A stretch of DNA of 42,218 nt, from the IMG/VR virus record IMGVR_UViG_3300038701_000560, positions 1 through 42,218 of that record; one strand, given 5' to 3'. Position 1 is the first letter of the stretch; the number at the start of each line of letters is the position of its first letter. The notes under the pieces were generated by a model that was not told the origin of the DNA, searched no databases, and saw only the letters and a program-made list of their open reading frames with translations. The stretch is from a virus. The position numbers and the translations under genes are program-made. Shown in pieces: positions 38,545-42,218 of this stretch.

Positions 38545-39708
38545 ATGCACGTATCTCTTTTTACAAATGTCGGAAAATCGCAAATACGCGAGACTGACAG
38601 CCACTTTCATATCGAAGGTGTACCCATTACGGTAGATGATGCGGTAATGAATGGCATCCTATACACAGCGGAAAACAACCGCGAAGGTATGCCAACCATC
38701 AAAGACCGTGTTGTCACACTATCACACCCCACAACAAACGACGGTCAAGGCGCAGACGCTTATGCAGGTGAATCACTGCAAAAGTTTTATTCAGGTGGCT
38801 ATATAGAATCGGTTTATGCAGATAACGGTATATGGCGCGTGAATATCTCAGTAGATAAAGATTTGCTGCAAGCGCAAGACAAAAAGCAGGGCACTGACTT
38901 CTATAATAAGCTTGAAACAAAAGACGACATAGGCGTGTCAACTGGTTTGTATACCGTTGTTGAGAAGTCGATTGGAACGAATGCCGAGGGCAAAGAATAC
39001 CAAGGCATTGCAACCAGCCAGCAATACAACCACCTTGCCATGCTGCCAGACTCAGAGCCTCCCGCTGGTGGACAATCTACGTTTATGCGTTTCAATGGCG
39101 AATCTACCGAGTTGGTAGTTAACCTAGCTGACTATATGCCAGACTCGACACCGAGCGATGAGCCAAAGGTCGAAGTAGAAGTTGAAACAGAATCAAAAGA
39201 AAGTGTCGAAAGCTTTCTAACTAAATTACTCGCCATGATTGGCGCAACCGGATTGCTTAAAGGCAATAAACAAACTGAAACAACCGAGGATAGCGAAATG
39301 TCAATCGACAATATGGTTAAAGCCCTCAAAGAAGCGAACGCCTATAAAGATGGCATGAGCGACGAAGAGGTTAAAAACGCCTATGGTAAAATGGGCAAGA
39401 AAGACAACAAGGAAGAAGAAAAAGCGGATAACTCTGCTGAACTTCTTGAAGCAATTAACTCACTTAAAGCAAAAGTTGATTCACTAGAATCGCAACTTAA
39501 TGCTAAAGAATCAGCAGAGAAAGACGCGCTTGTTGCAGAGGTTAACGCGCTTGAGACTGGCATTGCAGAGGACGAATTGAAAGCGTTGTCTGTTAATAGC
39601 CTTAACGCACTAAAAGAAAAGCATACGCCTGTTACATTCGGCGTAAACGGTCAATTCCGTCAATCTGCCGACAACGCAGACGACGAGCAATTTGCTGACA
39701 TCAACTAA
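38545..39708 (+). CDS. Head protease/scaffold fusion (DUF2213-like)
   Basis: 387 residues from ATG 38545; GTG 38536 is an alternative. Residues about 1-200 (ETDSHFHIEGVPITVDDAVMNGILYTAENN, DRVVTLSHPTTNDGQ, QYNHLAMLPDSEPPAGG) match the DUF2213 prohead-protease-like family. Residues about 250-390 are acidic coiled coil, as in scaffolds. An internal start at 39298 may give free scaffold. It heads the operon that ends with the major capsid. Confidence 0.78.
   Translation: MHVSLFTNVGKSQIRETDSHFHIEGVPITVDDAVMNGILYTAENNREGMPTIKDRVVTLSHPTTNDGQGADAYAGESLQKFYSGGYIESVYADNGIWRVNISVDKDLLQAQDKKQGTDFYNKLETKDDIGVSTGLYTVVEKSIGTNAEGKEYQGIATSQQYNHLAMLPDSEPPAGGQSTFMRFNGESTELVVNLADYMPDSTPSDEPKVEVEVETESKESVESFLTKLLAMIGATGLLKGNKQTETTEDSEMSIDNMVKALKEANAYKDGMSDEEVKNAYGKMGKKDNKEEEKADNSAELLEAINSLKAKVDSLESQLNAKESAEKDALVAEVNALETGIAEDELKALSVNSLNALKEKHTPVTFGVNGQFRQSADNADDEQFADIN
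39298..39708 (+). CDS. Possible internally initiated scaffold protein
   Basis: ATG 39298 in the same frame as the protease gene is preceded by GAGGA (39286-39290) with seven-base spacing. The 136-residue product MSIDNMVKALKEANAYKDG... is acidic and coiled-coil (ELLEAINSLKAKVDSLESQLNAKESAEKD). The arrangement matches lambda C/Nu3, where an internal start supplies scaffold in excess. Confidence 0.55.
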   Translation: MSIDNMVKALKEANAYKDGMSDEEVKNAYGKMGKKDNKEEEKADNSAELLEAINSLKAKVDSLESQLNAKESAEKDALVAEVNALETGIAEDELKALSVNSLNALKEKHTPVTFGVNGQFRQSADNADDEQFADIN

Positions 39709-39720
39709 GGAGCTAAGAAA

Positions 39721-40167
39721 ATGGCTAAACGTAAAATCCACTTAGGCCCTGCTGATGGCTCAGCAAAGGCTTTATATGTCGAAGGCAAGGCGGTTGACGC
39801 TTTTGTCCCTGGCGAGCTTTTAAAGCAAACCGCTGCTGGCTTGGCAACGTCTGACATTGCAGACTCGGCTTTCAACAGTGAGTGCATTGTTGCTAAAGAA
39901 ATCAGCGAAAGCGAAGGCGGCGATATTACCACTGCTTACACTGTAGGCGACACCGCTGTCGGTGTTGTTGTGCGCTCTGGTGAGTTTGCTAACGTACTAG
40001 TTGCAGCATCACAGAACATCACGACCAAAGGTACTGCGCTTGCATCAAATGGCGCTGGCGCTCTAAAGATTGCTGCAACAGACGGCACTGACCAGGTTTT
40101 ATTTTACTCAGACGAAATTGTTAACACTGGCGGCTCAGCGGCTCTTGTTACAGTTCGCAAGGCATAA
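39721..40167 (+). CDS. Capsid decoration protein-like
   Basis: 148 residues, beta-rich, Ala/Gly-rich. VDAFVPGELLKQTAAGLATSDIADS and VGDTAVGVVVRSGEFANVLVAASQNITTKGTAL fit the small head-decoration/DUF2190-like proteins encoded just before the major capsid. SD AAGGAGCT is strong. It should bind the outside of the expanded head. Confidence 0.7.
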   Translation: MAKRKIHLGPADGSAKALYVEGKAVDAFVPGELLKQTAAGLATSDIADSAFNSECIVAKEISESEGGDITTAYTVGDTAVGVVVRSGEFANVLVAASQNITTKGTALASNGAGALKIAATDGTDQVLFYSDEIVNTGGSAALVTVRKA

Positions 40168-40179
40168 GGAGATAGGATA

Positions 40180-41211
40180 ATGAGTATCTTTTTCAATAAA
40201 GAAATCCTGCAAGCGAACGACCAACAAGGTCGCATCATGCGCGAGCAGTATAACCAGTTAAGCGATATGCGCAAAACTGGCTCACAAGCACACGCTGACA
40301 TGCTTGCTTTCACTAACGCAGCACGTACACCAGCCGAGGCTTACCGCGAATTTGATTCGGTAACTAAAATCGACCAAGTGCCTGCGGGTGAGTTTGCTAC
40401 ATTAACTCGATTGATGAGCGGTGCTAAGCCAATCAATATCGGTCGCAAGCTGTACGAATACCGCAAGGCTTCTGACATGAATGCCGGTCAGTCCTCAATG
40501 ACTGGTCAAATTGGCGTGAAAGAAGATAAGCTAGACTACAGTTATGGCGGTGCAGTTGTACCAGTTCACGACAAGTCTTTCGGCATCGACTGGCGCGAAT
40601 ACTCAGCTATGCGCGCGGAAGGTTTCGACGCATTAGTTGACTACTCACGCGAAGCGCGTCGCGGTCTATTGCAGACTAACAACGATTACTTGTGGAACGG
40701 TAACGCTAATCTAGTGTTCAAAGGCACAAGCTGGTTGGGTATCAAAGCTGACCCCACAGTAGCAACCGCTACACTTGGTGTTGACTTGGCTGCTGCTGCT
40801 TCAACGGCTGATGACATTCGCGCAGAAGTTCAGCGTGTACGTGATATCTTGCGCATTACTAACAACTGCTCAGGCATGTTGACGGTTGTTGTGTCTCGTG
40901 AGATTGCTTCTAACTGGGAGCGCCCATATAGCACCTCAGACGGCAACTTCGGTACAATCGGTGATTACATTGCCAAATTGCGTGGCATCAAAGAAATCGT
41001 TGAAGACGATCAATTGAGCGGCAATGAACTTGCAATGTTTTACGCTGACCAGCAAGGCTTCCACGCTGTATCAGGCATGGCTATGTCTACTTACGCTGTA
41101 CCGCGTCAGTACCACAACAGCCCGTTTGATTATATTATGTGGAATGCAATGGGCTTTGTGTCTAAGTCTGATTTTGCTGACCGCAAGTGTGCGCTATACG
41201 CTTCTGAATAA
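40180..41211 (+). CDS. Major capsid protein
   Basis: 343 residues, SD AAGGAGATAGG strong. Features typical of HK97-fold capsid proteins: a helical N-arm, an E-loop region (MNAGQSSMTGQIGVKEDKLDYSYGG), spine helix RREA-like (REARRGLLQTNNDYLWNGN) and A-domain region (VVVSREIASNWERPYS). It follows scaffold and decoration genes, the usual place. No long N-terminal delta domain, consistent with a separate scaffold. Confidence 0.85.
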   Translation: MSIFFNKEILQANDQQGRIMREQYNQLSDMRKTGSQAHADMLAFTNAARTPAEAYREFDSVTKIDQVPAGEFATLTRLMSGAKPINIGRKLYEYRKASDMNAGQSSMTGQIGVKEDKLDYSYGGAVVPVHDKSFGIDWREYSAMRAEGFDALVDYSREARRGLLQTNNDYLWNGNANLVFKGTSWLGIKADPTVATATLGVDLAAAASTADDIRAEVQRVRDILRITNNCSGMLTVVVSREIASNWERPYSTSDGNFGTIGDYIAKLRGIKEIVEDDQLSGNELAMFYADQQGFHAVSGMAMSTYAVPRQYHNSPFDYIMWNAMGFVSKSDFADRKCALYASE

Positions 41212-41222
41212 GGAGCGTTGAT

Positions 41223-41417
41223 ATGTCTGACACTAAGGTTCTAGCAACATCAAGCGGCATTTATGCTGTCAAGGACGGTAAAACCGTCGCGCTATCTCCT
41301 GGCGTTGAGTTCAACATTGACTCAAAGCAGGCAGAGAGTTTAGCAAAGCGTGGCAAGGTTGAGCTGGTGAATAACACCAAGCCCGAAACCAAGCCAAAAC
41401 AAGCCGCTAAAAAGTAA
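41223..41417 (+). CDS. Small head-associated protein
   Basis: 64 residues, SD AAGGAGCG. VLATSSGIYAVKDGKTVALSPGVEFNIDSKQAESLAKRGKVEL with a Lys-rich C-terminus (KPETKPKQAAKK) resembles the small proteins that follow major capsid genes and may bind DNA or the capsid interior. A terminator follows at once. Confidence 0.6.
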   Translation: MSDTKVLATSSGIYAVKDGKTVALSPGVEFNIDSKQAESLAKRGKVELVNNTKPETKPKQAAKK

Positions 41418-41424
41418 GATTAAG

Positions 41425-41446
41425 CCCCGCCTAGTGCGGGGTTTTT
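41425..41446 (+). terminator. Intrinsic terminator of the head operon
   Basis: CCCCGC (41425-41430), loop CTAGT, GCGGGG (41436-41441), TTTTT. It separates the capsid operon from the minus-strand gene and the 41690 gene. Confidence 0.9.
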
Positions 41447-41612
41447 ATTTATAGTCCCAATCTCTTTCCAATTCAAGAGTATATACATACTCCTCAGTTG
41501 ATGAGTCGCACTTTACACCAGTAACAACGCCACGATATCTAGCTTTCTCTATTATAAAGGCAACAACCTCACCAATGCGATATTGCATGTCATTATTACT
41601 TATTATTTCCAC
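41445..41612 (-). CDS. Small minus-strand protein in the head region
   Basis: 55 residues from GTG 41612, SD AGGAGAG. QYRIGEVVAFIIEKARYRGVVTGVKCDSSTEEYVYTLELERDWDYK looks like a small SH3-like beta barrel. It is antisense-oriented to its neighbours and ends within the terminator stem T-run. Unknown. Confidence 0.6.
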   Translation of the reverse strand: MEIISNNDMQYRIGEVVAFIIEKARYRGVVTGVKCDSSTEEYVYTLELERDWDYK

Positions 41613-41664
41613 AAATCTCTCCTAATTGTTAAACACGCACCGATTGTAGTACACTATAAGCATT

Positions 41665-41683
41665 AAAGTGGTCTAACCAGTGA
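41665..41683 (+). promoter_or_regulatory. Operator site H before the 41690 gene
   Basis: AAAGTGGTCTAACCAGTGA, a member of the 19-bp family with a good palindrome (GTGGT/ACCAG, one mismatch). It lies only seven bases before the ATG and just after a TATAAG (41655-41660) that could be a -10 box with weak -35. At this place binding would more likely repress than activate, unlike sites A and B. Confidence 0.5.
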
Positions 41684-41689
41684 ATCTAA

Positions 41690-42218
41690 ATGCCATTACA
41701 TAAACGCACTATTAGCGGTAACGTTACAGACACGCTAACCTATGTCGTTGAAACGGCTGACGCATACGGTGCGCAAGTGACCGACGTTAAATTCTTTGAC
41801 ATTGACGGCAATCTGGTTACGCCTACAGGTGGCACGTTTGCGCTTGAGTCAAGCCCGAATGGTCGAGACTGGACAAGATTTCACAGTGCGCTATCACCTG
41901 TTAGAGCAAGCTCACCAGTGCGCGACTGGCAGGTGTCAGGTTATGTTGCTGCGCTAAGGGCAGTGCCAACAGATATGATAGGTGCTGTCACATGGCAGGT
42001 TAGTTTTCGTGTGCACGGCATAGGGTATAGCTTCCCACATCACACAGTTGCATCGCTTAGGTTTTTTGATCGTGTGAGGGTAATCAATCAGACGCTGATA
42101 GAGACCGCGACACTTGAGGGAGATTCATATCGTATTTATGCGTTTTTCGGCGATAAGTCAAATCTGGCTGACAAGGGTGATGAATTCCCGGCTATACCAG
42201 CGGGAGGCAATGTATCCC
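41690..42218 (+). CDS. Virion structural protein, N-terminal part (continues at position 1)
   Basis: ATG 41690 opens a frame that reaches the end of the window and continues in frame at 3-551, giving 316 residues on the circle. The N-terminus MPLHKRTISGNVTDTLTYVV leads into beta-rich sequence (FDIDGNLVTPTGGTFALESSPNGRDWTRF). Position between the capsid and connector genes suggests a head or connector component. SD is poor (no clear AGGAG), and operator site H overlaps the leader. Confidence 0.8.
   Translation, partial: MPLHKRTISGNVTDTLTYVVETADAYGAQVTDVKFFDIDGNLVTPTGGTFALESSPNGRDWTRFHSALSPVRASSPVRDWQVSGYVAALRAVPTDMIGAVTWQVSFRVHGIGYSFPHHTVASLRFFDRVRVINQTLIETATLEGDSYRIYAFFGDKSNLADKGDEFPAIPAGGNVS
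42090..42215. repeat. Terminal direct repeat, right copy
   Basis: Identical to positions 1-126. The final bases CCC (42216-42218) differ from GGC at 127-129, which looks like an end-of-contig error. Confidence 0.95.

Overview
The window looks like one complete, tailed, long-tailed (siphovirus-type) bacteriophage genome. The first 126 bases are repeated at positions 42090-42215, and the reading frame that runs off the right end continues in frame from the left end. The molecule is therefore probably circular or circularly permuted, with about 42,089 unique bases. Protein families (DUF1073-type portal, MuF, DUF2213 head protein, DUF4054 connector, Gp49-like, RadD-like helicase, Sak4-like annealase, YqaJ exonuclease, Prim-Pol/helicase) suggest a gammaproteobacterial host, perhaps aquatic. 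The host cannot be fixed from sequence alone. I see no integrase, excisionase pair or full-length CI-type repressor, so nothing positively supports a temperate lifestyle.

Layout on a circle. Late plus-strand block: terminase, portal and MuF (33565-37647), head protease/scaffold, decoration and major capsid (38545-41417), a head protein split by the window ends (41690-42218 continuing at 1-551), connectors (552-2280), tail tube, frameshifted tail chaperones and tape measure (2356-5064), tail tip, adhesin and fibres (5211-12279), then a metallophosphatase and the lysis-type genes (12346-15180). A minus-strand block follows (15323-23726): recombination genes (Sak4-like ATPase, SSB-like protein, YqaJ exonuclease, RadD-like helicase, VRR-NUC nuclease), then many very small proteins, a C5 cytosine methyltransferase and a GIY-YIG homing endonuclease. 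A divergent promoter pair at 23756-23797 separates it from the plus-strand primase-helicase (23981-26224), an AT-rich origin-like region, a strong early promoter and small early genes including a PAPS-reductase-like enzyme (26677-29701). A non-coding stretch (29702-30101) holds a tRNA-Ile and a hairpin-rich element. Fibre-like and structural genes (30102-33565) lead back to terminase. A four-gene minus-strand cassette (37644-38413) interrupts the head genes.

The most striking feature is a family of eight related 19-bp sites, consensus TAACTGGTNNNACCAGTTA, spread round the genome next to gene starts on both strands. Two of them (2278 and 38467) sit at exactly the same distance from matched -35/-10 boxes and start codons ahead of the tail-tube and head operons. 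This suggests a phage-encoded regulator that activates late transcription and may act on minus-strand promoters too. Other points of interest are a textbook -1 frameshift signal, a 14-residue repeat shared by two neighbouring tail genes, a polyglycine adhesin domain fused to the tail hub, a methyltransferase-tail relic beside the homing endonuclease, and structured RNA candidates.
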